From Rhizobiaceae bacterium (GTDB lineage: Bacteria; Pseudomonadota; Alphaproteobacteria; Rhizobiales; Rhizobiaceae), in contig JAMLJB010000003.1 of NCBI GenBank assembly GCA_023953835.1, positions 124,001 to 188,000 on the forward strand: a stretch of 64,000 bases of DNA, given 5' to 3'. A program made the translations under genes and the position numbers. Below the pieces are notes generated by a model. It made no database searches and was not told where the DNA came from. It was given only the letters and a program-made list of their open reading frames with translations. Of this stretch, positions 63,781-64,000 are shown one piece after another. Each line of letters begins with the position of its first letter. Position 1 is the first letter of the stretch.

Positions 63781-64000
63781 ATGTCTGTTAAAACGAACCT
63801 TACGTTGCGCTTCGCGCAAGAGATTACAAGCATAGGGACGGGAGGGCTTGCGAAGGGTGACTCTGAGCAGGTTCGCCGCCTTGTTCTGGACCTGCTCGGC
63901 GTGTCGCGGCTCGGTGTGACGATGCCGTGGTCGAAAGCCCTGGCGGAATGGGCGGCGCTCTTCGACGGGTCGGGTAAGGCGCCAGTGGTGGGGACTGCGC
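63781..64000 (+). CDS. MmgE/PrpD family enzyme, cut by the window edge
   Basis: The first 73 codons of a second MmgE/PrpD protein: LTLRFAQEITSIGTGGLAKG, EQVRRLVLDLLGVSRLG and MPWSKALAEWAALFDGSG. It is closely similar to the complete protein at 50081, and the shared PWSKA.AEWA..FDGSGKAPVVG stretch leaves no doubt that they are paralogues. The 3-prime end lies outside the window. Confidence 0.85.
   Translation, partial: MSVKTNLTLRFAQEITSIGTGGLAKGDSEQVRRLVLDLLGVSRLGVTMPWSKALAEWAALFDGSGKAPVVGTA

Overview
The window looks like part of a conjugative plasmid or integrative conjugative element from a rhizobium-type alphaproteobacterium (order Hyphomicrobiales). The clues are a GC-rich sequence, an alpha-r14/NfeR1-type small RNA, a MucR regulator, the plasmid families DUF1173/DUF932/DUF1419/DUF736/DUF2493, RcgA/RcgR-type genes, a VirB/VirD4 secretion system and remnants of Ti-like traH, trbE and trbJ. 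The genus cannot be fixed from the sequence alone. No rRNA, tRNA, CRISPR array, repABC locus or attachment site was seen.

Region 1 (1-22,800) is a block of element maintenance genes. It starts with a two-domain cold-shock gene split by a stop codon and, convergent with it, a three-hairpin anti-Shine-Dalgarno RNA. Then come DUF1173, DUF932, a large ParB-like protein, DUF1419, a broken intradiol dioxygenase, a 1498-residue methylase/helicase, a Toprim protein, two SLOG/DUF2493-like proteins, DUF736, a WGR-domain protein and several unknowns. An HTH protein and a ParA plus ribbon-helix-helix pair resembling VirC1/VirC2 end the block.

Region 2 (22,690-29,369) holds a probable oriT with a TATCCTG/C-type nic sequence, a MobC-like protein, a MOBP-type relaxase, MucR and plasmid-borne panB-panC. 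The nic polarity predicts that region 1 enters the recipient first, and that the relaxase and transfer genes enter last.

Region 3 (29,366-47,806) is a complete minus-strand mating-pair operon: virB1-virB2-virB3-virB4-second lytic transglycosylase-virB5-virB7-virB6-virB8-virB9-virB10-virB11-virD4. Divergent from it are three secreted nuclease-fold proteins and a TrbM-like protein, followed by rcgA and rcgR.

Region 4 (47,896-64,000) is a scar and then catabolic cargo. Truncated traH, trbE and trbJ and a decayed IS3 transposase lead into a cluster that is probably for uptake and breakdown of an organic acid. It has MmgE/PrpD-family enzymes (two copies), a TPP-dependent decarboxylase (one intact, two broken copies), a Bug-type solute-binding protein, an MFS transporter and two class III CoA-transferases. 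A decayed IS66 element and an IS481 remnant break it up. Four LacI-type palindromes (core GGAAACGTTT or a one-base variant) lie on its promoters, which suggests one regulon under a LacI/GalR repressor encoded outside the window. This cluster, with unknown substrate, is the best candidate for an undescribed system. Many accessory genes carry single stop codons or frameshifts, whereas the transfer genes are intact.
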